Below the pieces are notes generated by a model, which was not told the DNA's origin, did not search any database, and saw nothing but the letters and a program-made list of their open reading frames with translations. Shown here in pieces: positions 1 to 11,745 of a DNA stretch of 64,000 nucleotides. A program made the position numbers and the translations under genes. The first letter of the stretch is position 1; the number at the start of each line of letters is the position of its first letter. Source of the stretch: Hymenoscyphus infarciens. Lineage: Eukaryota; Ascomycota; Leotiomycetes; Helotiales; Helotiaceae. The DNA is taken from NCBI GenBank assembly GCA_001414345.1, contig LLCB01000002.1, positions 310,001 to 374,000 of the forward strand, in the 5' to 3' direction.

Positions 1-2097
1 TATAAACAGATATATTCCTTCTTTGGATACCTCTTACTTAGCTCATCTATTTCTTTTTTTTACTGTACAACAAAAATTAATTCAAACATGCCAAGCTCAA
101 GCCTCGTACTTGGCATGTTCATAATGGTTGTGGACATCAGGTATACAAGTGCCTAGACTCAAGGTACGTCACAGTCAACAGCTACATCATATCGAAGATC
201 CCGGTAGGATTTCTTTGGTTCCCAAAGCCGCGGAAAACACTTAGATAACCGTGACGTACTATCCATCTACCTACCTATATCTCCCTCCTCTAACGTCCCA
301 TCACCCCCCCTCCATCCAACCTTACAATAAAATTCCAAAACAAAAAAAAACATTGCTCCGTCCTTGACATCGAATTCACAATTCCCATCAGCTCATTCAC
401 ACTCCACTTCCCCGCCCCCAGATCATCGTACAAAACTAACTTTCAAAGCACGGCAAGGCAAGGCAAGGCAAGGCGAGTAATACTCCGTAAATGACATGCA
501 GATGAACCCACCTCGCTTCCCCCCCCCTCCCTACCGTGGCTGTGAGCATGCGAGCAGAGATAGACAAGGCAGGGGCGCTAGAAATACGATACAATCACGG
601 CGGAGTACAGAGGCGTAGTGAAAATCGGGCTTTCTTATCTTTGGATGTGAAGGGTGTGGAGTAGGTGGCTCGGCTAAGTTGGGCTAGGGGGGCTATGGTG
701 ACTGGGGTACTGATAAGCTATCTTGAGAGTTGAGAGAGCTGGTCGGGAAGTTTAGGTTTGGGGTTTGGGAAGCGAACCGTGGGGCTGGGTTTGTTGTGTG
801 CATGTTCCGATGGGTGGTGGCTTTTGGGGTGGCTTTGGTGCGAGGAGTGAGGGATTTGGAGGGGAAGAAAGAGAGAGTGTTTATATATGTATCTTCCTGG
901 GGTTGAGAAGACGAATACATACCACCGGAAACCACTATCTCTGAAGTTCATTGGGAAGTATGTGGTTACAGTGCGTAAAAGACTGTGAGAAATTAACTAA
1001 CTGGTAGTGTCTCTCGTCTTGGGCTCTTTGGGGCGAAGAACTAGCTATCTTGTCGTTTCTCATTCATTTTATAAGCTTGATTCAACCGCACGAGGAAGCT
1101 TTGATATTAGGTGAGTATTCGGCAGCAATTTAATGCAACAGATAGTAGGTGGAGAATCGTGTATTCTGCTGTCAGCTCTTGGTGAGTCAGGTGTATGTAA
1201 AAGTTGGAATTCCATTCTAATGGTGGGTAATCAATCTTCGGGTAGAGAACTTCGTCTTCCAATAAATAGCGATACTAGTATAGTCGACATTATAAACTTC
1301 GCAGTGAGCTTCCAGAATCTCACTTCTGAAATTTATGGTATTCGAGCTGTAATGGAGAGCAAGTAAAGTTACTGAAGCTGCAAAATCTCACCAGGTCATA
1401 TTTTGAGTAAGCCTGCTACCGGTTGGGCAGGATGTAGAGCTGAGGTATTAAGAGGAATAGATAGGGAACCGTGTTCCTCGGTCTTAAGTTTCTATAGTTA
1501 CCTACCAGGGGTGTTAGTTCCTTCCTTGTTCTCTAAATCAACCGTAGAGTTTTGTCCAATCGCTTCTATAAAAGAATTCCACGGAGCGTATTCAGAAGCT
1601 TCTGGTGCATGTTTAAGCGGTTGGAAAAAACTGTCGGCCTCTGATCCAGAACTAGCTTGTCCTCTTATGTAGTAATCTGACATTGATATTTGGGAAGCTA
1701 GTTTGCAAGCCGATCAACAGGTTTTCACACTACTTAAGATCTTTGAAGAGAATGCTGCAAACGCCAGATCACAAGCCTAGAAGCTGGGGACAGATACAGA
1801 AGGTTACAGAAATGAGAGTGAGCAACCAAAAAGAGCGTCGAAACCACCAGACTGACCTTGAAAGACTCGACGATGATTTGAAAATGTGAAAAATGATTCA
1901 AGGAGAAAGTTAATGCCAACCAGAATTGTCTAGAGTATCTATTGCTCTGCTGTCGGAAGCATACCTACCGTCGAATATGGAGAAAAATTTTGAGTACTTA
2001 AATCCTTCCCTGACTTTGAAAAGAAAGCAAGTATCGTCTGAGAATCTTTCACGGAAAATGCCGAATGCTCAAGGGGTAGCGTCGCGGCCACACTACT
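1..2097. other. Gene-free left flank
   Basis: No reading frame here is long enough or protein-like enough to call. The first 1 kb has ordinary base composition, with pyrimidine-rich tracts on the plus strand around 280-350 and a short (GGCAA) pentamer array at about 452-473. The rest, up to the solo-LTR-like repeat, holds only short frames with no recognisable motif. It could contain UTR or regulatory DNA of a gene off the left edge, but nothing visible proves that. Confidence 0.5.
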
Positions 2098-2274
2098 ATC
2101 ACAGGAATCGTTTTTTTTCGCGGTTGTTGCCCTAGTCGAGGCTTAAAAGGAAGAATTAAGGGGATGAATATGTGGTATATAAAACGTCTAAAGAGAGAAG
2201 AGAGCGCGAGGCGTTCGAAGCTATCTATAGGTTCCTCCACTAGTGCCAAGGGTCACGTGGTACACCCCACAACA
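2098..2274 (-). mobile_element. Solo-LTR-like repeat, copy 1 (177 bp)
   Basis: This is a 177-bp repeat in minus orientation (reading TGTTGTGGGGTG... to ...CCTGTGAT) flanked by the direct 6-bp duplication ACTACT at 2092-2097 and 2275-2280. A diverged second copy sits in plus orientation at 18935-19126 with its own, different duplication. Shared landmarks are a CACGTGAC box near the 5' end, a TTTTATATAC TATA-like block in the middle, and GCCTCGACTAGGGCAA near the 3' end. Two copies with the same ends and independent target duplications show transposition of a defined unit. A 5' TG end and a TATA-like block fit an LTR left by recombination, but the 3' end is not the usual CA, so LTR identity is inferred. 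Confidence 0.7.
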
Positions 2275-2280
2275 ACTACT

Positions 2281-5200
2281 GACTGGTCAGAAAATATACT
2301 TCGCGGGTCATTAACTTTACAAGTAACGATAGTCTCCATGGCATATTACGGGGTCTAAGGTAGGTTAGAAGATTCCACTTTATTTCTTTTATATCTTTCT
2401 CAACACTCTTTCTATGGATATAGCTATAATCTTATTTAGGCTCTCCCTACGTAGTTCTACAGTCTTCCGTCAGTAAAAGTTGATCTTCATATCTCTTTGA
2501 TTGAGAGCTTTTTTTTTAAGTTCTGGTAGATTTGATTGAAGAGGAGTTGAGAAGTGGTGAGTGAGAGTATAATATACCTCCATGTGAGCTCAGAGTACTC
2601 TCGAGATCCAAACTATCTCACGAGTCCTTTCTCCTCAAACACTCTCCTGTGTTTATTTACAACCCCTCTCTATGAAACAAAACTTCTCGGGTCCAGCTCT
2701 CTCACGCCCACTCATCTTGGAAGAATACCTAGAACTGTTAATTAGATTCACTGAGTATGAGGTAATTTTGAAGAAGTGACCTATCAGTCTATTAAACCTC
2801 TAATATCTTCTTTTCTCGCTCTTTGGTTATTATCATATATGTAATTCTCCCTATTTTACAATTTCCTCCTAGACCTCTTAGTACAATAGTTTGAGAAGAC
2901 AATTGTTTCGATATAATAAGCATCTAATCGACATCTAACGGCCTAGGCCATTTAAGACGGTCTAGAATAATCAGATCAAGACAGATAAAGTTTCGTGAAA
3001 TTGGTCTACAAAGGGATTGAATAAACTTACTCTAAGCCGAATGTCCTAGTTGATATAAACGCAACCAACATTCAGAATTACTTTTATACGCGAGCGAGAA
3101 AAGGGGTATTTTGATGATCTTCTCGGTCTATCACTACTATTTCACCGCTTAGCCATGAGATGACCGACTCCAAAGTGAGGCTCGTTGGCAGAAATTATTA
3201 GTATCAAAAAGAAGTAGTGTAATGAGTTCCAGAGACATTTCAGGAAAAGATTAGGGATTCTAGTGTCGAACGAACTTGTACTGTCGTTTACAATGTATTG
3301 TATATTTTGTAAGGGGAAGACTTTTCTTTACCTCCAGCTTTTTCACGGCTCGTTTCAAGCCCTGTTGGTTTTAGGAAATACCCAGTGAGAAAGGTTTTTG
3401 TGGAGAAGGATTAACGAACGGGTTTTACCTCTACAATCTGGTCTGAAAATTTGTGATGGTTTGTTACTTTCCGTTTTTCTTTGGTAGTTTTATTAGCAAG
3501 TCATTTTTTGGAGAGGCAGGCCTCTGGGAAGTTTGTGAAGTTGGAGATATTGGGGGCAAGACCTCTGTTTTTTCTATTTCTTCTCTAGTTGCTAGAAGCG
3601 GGAACGAACTTGCTCGCCAAGGACTTAGACATTTGAATCTCAACTGCATTCCTGGAGTTTCTAACAGAATTCTCACTTGCTTGGCGTTCTCCTTGCAACT
3701 ATATAAAGCTATCGACATCACGTATCGAGATCAGAAGAAGCGTGTCTCTTAAAAACACGAATGTTTGTTTTAAAGCAAAAAAAGTAGCTAAAAGGCTTTT
3801 CAGGTAAAGTCTTATAGAACTACTCAATACCTAACCAAATATTTTGCAATGCATTGAGATAGCAGAGTCTTTGTTTTTCTTTCCTATAAGTTATCAGTTG
3901 AGCGTGACATGTGTTATTAAACTTACTCTTCTTAAGGAAGTACTGCTGTCCATTCCGCTTTGGTTATAGGTGTATTGAAGGACTTTATGACTCCCCTCAA
4001 AGGTTCATAGTGCTTACTACTTTTGTCTTTCGGATCATATATAGAGACAGGGGTTTAAAGAGAGCTGTTTCTTATTAGGTGTGCTGTCGTTTCTCGCTTA
4101 TGGCTGTAGGGCTGGCGGAATTTTCAAGGGGCAAAATATCCTCATAAACAATAGAAACTCTATCACAACATAGTCGACATCACAATATATTGCTAACACA
4201 AGGTAATCATAAACAATAAAAGTGTCAAATAAACGACAGAAAGCTCCCTATGATTTCTTTTAAGCTTCCACTTTCAAAAACACTAAAATCGAAAGTATAG
4301 AGCATACTTTTTCTCTACAAAAGTTAATTAAGCAACGACACAGGCTACTATAGTCTTACTACTTCCTCAATCAACCTGCGCTTCAATTTCTCTTTCTCAA
4401 AGATAATGTCCACTTCCTCACTGATACCAAGGAACACTTTCAATTAAGAACAATCTTACTATTTCTGCTTCAAACCACTCAAGACATTTCTATAGTCAAT
4501 AAATTAACTTTTATGAACGCACTCTCTCCTACACTTTTCCCTGACAAAACTAATGAGTTCTCAAAGCATGAATCCTACGTATATAACATCGTTTACGAAA
4601 AACATCATGCGACCTGCCTCTTATCACAAGTGTTATTTGCAGATACTCAACACAATTAACTTGATACTTTTTAAGATAGAGCCTCGTAGATCTATACGAA
4701 GTAGAAAAGCATGTCCAAATTAGTAAGTGAGATATCTATATTTGAGTTAGACTCCCTAGAAACGATACGGCAGCCACAAAAAGGTCTTAACAGAACAGTT
4801 TCGCAAAGAGAACTAACTATCTGAAAATCTGAAAATTGTTACTGAGAATATCTTCAGGAAAACTAAGTCTACAAAAAGAACTCATTTCTATAAAGATTGC
4901 TCCCTGTTACTACATAGCGAGTCGGTACGGCGAAATGGGGTACATATAAACGAAGAATACTGGTCTATTAATTCTCTTCACCAGACCTCCCAGACCACGC
5001 ATAACCTCTCACCTCCACTTATCTTACCAAGCCGTCTTACTAAACCAATCCACCTCTTCCCCACTCTAAACCATTAACCCCTAAAAAAAGACAACTCACA
5101 CTTAATTTCTCAATTCCTCCACCCCTGTCTAACGCAGTCCCAAAAGAGAAACCCCAGGAAACCCTAAGTAACTAGTATACAAACCTAAAATAAAACAAAC

Positions 5201-5974
5201 CCTCATCTGAATCCTAATCCTAACTCCCCCCCCCCTCAAAAAAATCGACAACCCTCCATCGCTCCTATGCGTAACATATCCCTAGCAGACAGCAAACACT
5301 CTCAAACACCCCCTTCCTACAAAAAAAAAACCTATACCATCTCCTCCCTAGACTTATCAAACCTCCTGCAGCTAACACTAAAACCCTCTAAAGTTCTAAA
5401 CCTAAGTAAAGCACGTAACAGAGGGTGTACTTACTCCGTACGCATAGGCCTGAATCAGTAGAAAATATATCCAAAGTTACTAACTTCTCCTACTTCTTAT
5501 AGAGTAACTCTCTTATAAATATACCAAAAACTCAAAAATATAGACTCAAGTAACCCGAGACTCTAGAATTCCTTGACTTTTTTTTCTTAATTTCCTTTTT
5601 TTTTTTCTTATTTTTTTTTTTTTCTTATTTTATTTTGGTTTGTTTTCTTTTTTTTTGTAGTTACTTATCTAGTATCTATACTTCTTAAAGAGTATATAAA
5701 TCTGAGTATTAATAAAAAAATCCTAGTCCTTGAAATTCTCTATATCTAGACTTAGGCACTGATACTATCGATAAAATATCGAGGGAGTCTCCGACGATTA
5801 TCGTATCGAGTAGAACTTAACTGATGATATATCGATATATCGGGTCACGTGCTCGCTAAATAGTAGATCCGTGCCGATAGCTAATAGAATCTATAAGCTC
5901 TACTTTAAGCAAAATCATATACTTTTCTATTAATATAATACTATAATATAAGTAAGTGCTTAGCTCTCTTAAAG
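2281..5974. other. Gene-free, low-GC stretch
   Basis: About 3.7 kb with no supported gene. Unlike the island that follows, it still contains normal amounts of CA and TG, so it is not strongly RIP-mutated. Frames are short and stop-rich on both strands. From about 5577 to 5662 the plus strand is an almost pure T-rich tract, and just downstream the DNA turns very AT-rich with CpA nearly absent, marking the edge of the RIP-affected element. It may be an old decayed repeat, but no family is recognisable. Confidence 0.5.
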
Positions 5975-8410
5975 TATATAATAATACGAAATATATACTA
6001 CTACTAAAGAGATATATAAGAGTATATTCAGAAGAATAACATACGTAGATACTAGGCTCTAATATAGAAGAAAAGGAAAAACTAGCTCTTTCTAATTCTA
6101 GGAGAGTAAGCTACTATATATAAGAGGTTTAGATAATATAAAAAGAGTTTAAAACTAAACAACGATATATATCAGCTAATATAAAAGCCTGAACTCTACA
6201 AAGTACGTCTAAAAGCCTAGATATATATAACCTTTCTAAAAACAGATAATATAAAATAATAATAATAGCTAAAACCTTATATATAGTAGGTACTCCTAGC
6301 TATCTAGAATAGCCTAGGTAATAGGCTATTATATCTCTCTCTCTTAAAAAAGACTCGTCTCTAAGTCTATCTATCTTATTATTTAGAGTCGAATTAGAAT
6401 AGTATAAGTGTTATAACATTTGTCGTATTTATTAATTTTATTATAAGTAAGAAGTCGAGATATCGAGATATCGGTTCTAAATCGTATTTATATATACTTA
6501 TAAAAGAGACTTCGTTTCTAGTCCTTCTATATTAAAAGTAAGTATTCGCGTTTACTAAAAGAGTATAGTCTAATCTATCTAGTAGATCGGAGAATATTAA
6601 AAGTTTAAAGTAAAATTAGAAAAAGTTTAAAATAGAGTTAGAAGCGAATATTAAGAGATAACGTTATAGGTAGTAGTAATATCTTAGCTAAGAGCTTACT
6701 TTAAGAGCGTACTAATTCGTATCCGATTCGAATTCTCTAATTCGAATTTACTAAAAGAGTATAGTTCTATCTAAACTAAGTTCGACAGGTATTTAGAGTA
6801 AAGTTAGAAACGAAAAGTTAATAATATTATAGATAGTAGTAACTTAGCTAAGAGGTTACTATTCTTTTAAGAGCGTACTAATTTATATCTAATTTAAAAG
6901 GTTTAAATAAAAAAAGGACTTCTAGCCTAGCTAGAAGTAAAAGAAAGTAAGAAAGACTTCTTACTAAAGTCGATAAGGTTTTAGCTAGTTAAATAAGCTT
7001 ATTATTAAATATTATTATATTACCTTATTCTCTTTAGTAATTCGAGTCTAAATTAAGATACTTAAAGACTTATTCGTCTTCTGATTTTAAAAAAGAGTTA
7101 CTATTAGATTATAAGAAGCTCGGAGCTAAGGTATATCCTATATATAGAAGAACTATTCTAATTCTAATATCTCTCTAAGTATAGCTATACTTAAAAAGTA
7201 ATCTTTTAAAGTTAATAAAAGTTTCTTTAATATAATCTTCTTCTAATTCTACTTCTATCTCTTTTAATACTTAGTACTAGTAGCTAGAACTTAGTCTATA
7301 ACTAAGTAATTTATATTCTTTTTAGTTATTTACTAGTAGAAGTATTTTCAAATATATATAAAGTAGTAGAGAGATATTAGAGGTCTAAATTTAAGCTTTT
7401 AAAAGTAAAGAAGAGTTTAAATAAAGGTTTAAAAAAGAGTTAGATTAGAAAGAGTTTAGAGATAGGATTTAGTTATTAACTTTAAAGTTCACTTATTATT
7501 TTATCCTCTATCTTATCTAATTATCGTCTATATTTAAAAAGTCTCTTTAGAAAGAAGAGAGCTAAGCTCTTATTATTTTATAACTTTTTATTCTTAAATA
7601 TATAAATAAGAATTAAAGAGAAATTAAATAAGAAATGTCTTTTAAAAAGAGAGATAGCCTTAGAAAGTCGTTTAATACCTTATAATAGAACTAGATTTAA
7701 CATCTTTATTAATTTAGAGAGAGAGAGGTAAGATTAGATTTAGAAGCTTTCTAGATAACTTTTTATTAATAATTAACTTTACTAAACCTTATATAATATT
7801 CTCTATATAAAGAGAGTTATTAGAAGCCTTAGAGACACTTAGTATATCCTGCTTTCTTAATATATAAGATACGATTTTTACTAGCTATCTAAGAGATCTC
7901 TAGAATCCTAGCTATTTAAGGTTATTATTATTTAAGTCTAATTCTAGCTTAAAGTAAAATATATATTAACTTCGAATTTGATATAAAAGTAATAACATAT
8001 TTAAAAGAGATATTATTTATACTGTTACTAGTAAAGAAGAGTTTTTCCTTTTTATATAATAGTATAAAATATATACTACTACTAAAGAGGTATATAGAAG
8101 TACTTTTAAGAGAATAATATATATAGATACTAGGCTCTAATATAGAAGAAAAGGAAAAACTAGCTCTTTCTAACTCTAAGAGAGTAAGCTACTATATATA
8201 AGAGGTTTAGATAATATAAAAAGAGTCTAAAACTAAACAATGATATACGTTAGCTAATATAAAAGCCTAAACTCTACGAAGTACGTCTAAAAGCTCGGAT
8301 ATATATAACCTTCGTAAAAGAGATAATATAAAACAATAATAACAGCTGAAACCTTATATATAGCAGGTACTCCTAGCTATCTAGAATAGCCTAGGTAATA
8401 GGCTATTATA
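5975..8410. mobile_element. RIP-degraded element with ~358-bp direct terminal repeats
   Basis: Two near-identical direct repeats bound this island: 5975-6333 and 8053-8410. Both run from TATATAATA to GGCTATTATA and share long exact blocks such as CTAGGCTCTAATATAGAAG and CCTAGCTATCTAGAATAGCC. The roughly 1.7 kb between them has no open frame and almost no CA or TG dinucleotides, the expected product of heavy RIP (CpA to TpA). The layout fits an LTR retrotransposon, possibly a shortened or non-autonomous one, whose coding region has been destroyed. No target-site duplication is clear, and the terminal repeats lack clean TG...CA ends, so the LTR assignment is inferred from geometry. Confidence 0.65.
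6551..6900. repeat. Diverged ~196-bp tandem duplication
   Basis: Inside the RIP-degraded element, the segment starting TTTACTAAAAGAGTATAGT at 6551 restarts at 6747. Both units continue through similar landmarks (GTAGTAGTAA, CTTAGCTAAGAG, AAGAGCGTACTAATT). The second unit is slightly shorter. This is an internal duplication that has since diverged, mostly by changes compatible with RIP. Confidence 0.55.
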
Positions 8411-8523
8411 AAGTAATTAATCTAGATTTATTACTCTACTACTTCTATCTTAAACCAACTTAACTTCTTCTAATCTAATCTAACTCTAAAACCTTATACC
8501 TCTCTTATGATATTCTAACCTTA

Positions 8524-8591
8524 GAGCCTGTTTAGCTCGTAGGAAGTATTTAAATATATATCTTAGATATATACGAGTTAAACAGGCCCTC
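8524..8591. repeat. Small foldback (hairpin) element, 68 bp
   Basis: The left arm GAGCCTGTTTAGCTCGTA is the near-perfect inverse of the right arm, whose reverse complement reads GAGGGCCTGTTTAACTCGTA. The loop is AT-rich with its own TATATATCTTAGATATATA palindrome. The whole unit could form a long hairpin. It sits just outside the RIP-degraded element at the switch back to ordinary composition. It may be a miniature foldback transposon; no target duplication is obvious. Confidence 0.5.
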
Positions 8592-9495
8592 AACTTATCA
8601 CAAACACCCACTGCCATCCCTACCACTCAAACCACAAAGTCAAATCACAAGCCAAGATCAAAAGTGATAAAGTTTACTAAAGTTTTTGATTTCATTTCAT
8701 CCCCACTCAGTCTATCCACCTAGACCAAAGAGTGCGGTATATATAAAACACCAAAGGCTTGTCTTATCACCTTTACATCCATCCTCTCTTCCCCTACTCC
8801 TCATCCCCAGTCCCCACTCCACACCACTTGGCTCCCCTCTCTCGACTCGGTCACTGTCCACCTGGCCACAACACACCCCCAAGTCCACTTGGGTGGCCAC
8901 TCTACCCTTCCTTCCCTTCTCAGTCCTGTCTCCCCTTTCCTCCTCATTCGCGCAAACGACAAATACTTAAGCATTAAACATCTCGACACAAAAAACGAGA
9001 GAGACCGCAGAAGAATCAAAACAAAGACATACAGCCAAAGGATAGGCAGCGGTGGTGGTATCAGTATCGACAAAAAGGCCCAAAAACTCTTCCTCATTTC
9101 CCCCTCCCCTTTCGTCTTGGCAAAAACCAAGAAAATGAAACATCCCATCATGCACTTAAGAAACATCTATACAGTAATAAAAAAAAAAGGAAATAAGAAA
9201 AATGCCACCCGGAAGTCCAAAGACGCCCATAGTATAAAAAAGGTAACAAAGATAACCAAGAAAAATCTAGCTTTTTGGTTGGCTCCCCAGCATATGCAGA
9301 TGATTTTCGTCCAAGAGCAGCGCTAAATGTGATGATGACGCTGATATGATAATGATAATGGTAATGTCCCAAAAATAGGAAAGGTATTTATATAGACAAT
9401 ATATAGACACAAGAGTTTTCATCTCTTTAAATAATTGCTTCGGTGGAGCTGGTGGTGTGGTTTGACAATGATCAGAGAAAAGGTAAAAGCTTCAT
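8592..9495. other. Intergenic, probably 3' region of the Kelch gene
   Basis: This is ordinary-composition DNA between the foldback element and the stop codon of the minus-strand Kelch gene. It contains short overlapping frames on both strands but no motif, and their lysine- or proline-rich translations look like chance products of A- and C-rich DNA. The part nearest 9495 should hold the 3' UTR and polyadenylation region of the Kelch gene, but no precise signal can be fixed. Confidence 0.5.
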
Positions 9496-11745
9496 TCACC
9501 CTCTCCTCGCATTCCCAAGATTAAGCCAGCTCATGTCGGTCGATTGTGGTGGTGGTTGTCGTGCATTCGGAGGTTCTGGAAAGCGAAGTTCTTGTGGGTA
9601 GGGTATCGTGTCTCGAGGTATCGTAGGTGCGTACATGCTCTCCGTGTACGCTTGACTTGGAGCACGCCCGTAATCTCCTCCCACTGGTCCCCATCCATCC
9701 TGTACACTCGATGGTACGCCACTTGAAAACTCATCCCGTCTGTCATCGTTGTATGATGATATCGAGCTTGTCAACGACCCACGATTTTCAATCGTACCCG
9801 ACATTTCCCTCGTCAATGGATATGGTGCTGTGTGGGTTGATAGCGTTGGACTGCCAGTCGCTACTCGATTCAGTCCTAGGGCGCCGGGGACTGGAACCTT
9901 TAATGGGCCGGGCATGGCTGAGTTTTGCGTGAATTGACTTTTACGTGGTTCCGAATAATTCGATACCGAATCTCTGTCGGATCCTTCATCGTATGTCGTT
10001 CGTTTCGATCCACCTCCGAATCCAAGAATGTTCATCGAACTTCCACCTGACCAATATCTATTCCATCCCGAACTCCTTCTCATGCTTCCCCGTAGCTTAT
10101 TCAGTCCCCTGGCTTTACTTAGTGGCGGCTTGCTTGGGTCGTTGACTGGTAGGGCTAGTGCTTCTTCTCGCGGTGCTTCCTTGACAGCGGACAATACAGT
10201 GGTTTCCTGTGGCATAGGTTTGCTGATGGCGGTCTTGTAATTTTTGTTGAATTGACTGCTGGTGTCACTCGCAACGCTGCCCTTTCCTTTCGAATCCCCT
10301 CTACTGTGACCAACCCTCCCCATCAAAATTGCCATTGAGGAAAATGATCCCCCGGATGGCTGTTGCTGGTGATAGATCTGCCGCGCCGAAGCCGTTGGTG
10401 GTAAACCCCTATCCATAAAGTCCATTGTGTTCTTCTCATCTGGTAGGCCACTGGAGCGTCTCTGGTGTCCAAGTTCGTGGTGATTCCTCTTTTTCCTTCT
10501 CCATCGGAGCAGTAACAATATCAGTACAAATATGGCTGCTAAACCTAATATCGAGCCTAACACGGCACCGAGAATCTTGACGGGGACTTTTGGATCTGAA
10601 GCAGGTGTGGAGTCTGCGGCAGCTGCTGCCGAGGTGGTTGATACAGGTGATGCTGTCACGGAGGGAGTTGTGGTGGACGATATGCTGCTGGATGGATCGG
10701 GGTTGTTTCCTAGTCCCTGTTGAACAACCGAAGCCCGTGTAAGCATCGAAGTTGCGTTGACCCAAGTATTTTTCCTCGCTCTGAACATGCACAACACATC
10801 CTCGTCACTTCCTCCAGATACCACAACGAGACCACTCTGGTCACGCGCAATAGCGTAATCAGTTCGTTTGGCGGTGGGTACCAGGGTATCGTTGTATGTT
10901 GGCCAAGTATCAACTGTCAACTCGCCTCTCTTTTTATTTGTGCTCGCCGCATCCCTTGTACCAGATCCTCGAGTCGACACGATTGGCTTTGCATCCGTCA
11001 CAGGGTTGCCTTCGGGGTCAATAAAGATTGTCCGGTTCACGGCATTTGGCGATACTGTCATGTCGAAGGTGTAGAGAGTTTTGCTGGCATCATCACCGTT
11101 GATGATGATGGACTTGATGTTGGTATTGTTGTATAAGGGATCGGCGAGAGTGGCCTTGGAGTCGCTCCATCCTGACGATGAACTGAAAAGCATGAGCTTC
11201 TTGTTAGTCTCGCTTCCTCCCACATACATTGCCTTGCTGGTCGAGTATTGCATCAATTGAGGATGTATCGCGGGCGCGGCGGTGGCTTCGTAAGCCAGGA
11301 CATTGTATGGTTCGGTGGCATTGAGGGTGAAAGTTTGCGAGGTTGGTACCTTGGTTCCATCCTGGGTACCAGCGTACACCAGAATGGAGTCAGAGGCGTT
11401 GAGATAGACCGCCCCATGATACAACCGATTCTGCGTCACGGGTGCATTGGGCTGGATTGTTGCCCATGACTTCGTCGCAAAGGAATACTTCTGCAGTCCC
11501 TGGTAATTGCTGTCATTCGCGGTTCCTCCTACCACCCACATGGCGGCTGCCTCGGTGTTGTTTTCTGGTGTCGTCTTCACACATACACCTCCCATCACTG
11601 ACACGCCCTCTGCCAACCGCGTCCATGTTGCTCCTTTCTCCAGGGGAAGGGATTGAAAACAATCCGAGGTGTAGGAAAAAAGCGTGTTGTTGAAGATGAC
11701 CGAACACGAATGATCCAGCTTCGCAACCGGTTGTGGGAGAGCCAT
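9496..11745 (-). CDS. Kelch/galactose-oxidase-like single-pass membrane protein
   Basis: This is a single-exon gene of 749 aa. Residues 1-340 look like an incomplete beta-propeller with recurring Kelch-like strands (AMWVVGGTA at 68-76, ILVYAGTQDG at 121-130, AMYVGGS near 172-178, LVVVSGGS at 306-313) and several N-glycosylation sequons. A Ser/Thr/Pro-rich stalk (351-385) leads to one membrane helix at about 391-413 followed by basic residues RWRRKKR, then a 330-residue Ser/Pro-rich disordered tail, presumably cytosolic. This matches a widespread ascomycete family that databases often mislabel as a pre-mRNA splicing factor; nothing here suggests splicing. The ATG is the first in frame after an upstream in-frame stop. 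There is no cleavable signal peptide, so the helix probably acts as the membrane signal. Ligand and function are unknown; cell-surface sensing is a guess. Confidence 0.85.
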   Translation of the reverse strand: MALPQPVAKLDHSCSVIFNNTLFSYTSDCFQSLPLEKGATWTRLAEGVSVMGGVCVKTTPENNTEAAAMWVVGGTANDSNYQGLQKYSFATKSWATIQPNAPVTQNRLYHGAVYLNASDSILVYAGTQDGTKVPTSQTFTLNATEPYNVLAYEATAAPAIHPQLMQYSTSKAMYVGGSETNKKLMLFSSSSGWSDSKATLADPLYNNTNIKSIIINGDDASKTLYTFDMTVSPNAVNRTIFIDPEGNPVTDAKPIVSTRGSGTRDAASTNKKRGELTVDTWPTYNDTLVPTAKRTDYAIARDQSGLVVVSGGSDEDVLCMFRARKNTWVNATSMLTRASVVQQGLGNNPDPSSSISSTTTPSVTASPVSTTSAAAAADSTPASDPKVPVKILGAVLGSILGLAAIFVLILLLLRWRRKKRNHHELGHQRRSSGLPDEKNTMDFMDRGLPPTASARQIYHQQQPSGGSFSSMAILMGRVGHSRGDSKGKGSVASDTSSQFNKNYKTAISKPMPQETTVLSAVKEAPREEALALPVNDPSKPPLSKARGLNKLRGSMRRSSGWNRYWSGGSSMNILGFGGGSKRTTYDEGSDRDSVSNYSEPRKSQFTQNSAMPGPLKVPVPGALGLNRVATGSPTLSTHTAPYPLTREMSGTIENRGSLTSSISSYNDDRRDEFSSGVPSSVQDGWGPVGGDYGRAPSQAYTESMYAPTIPRDTIPYPQELRFPEPPNARQPPPQSTDMSWLNLGNARRG

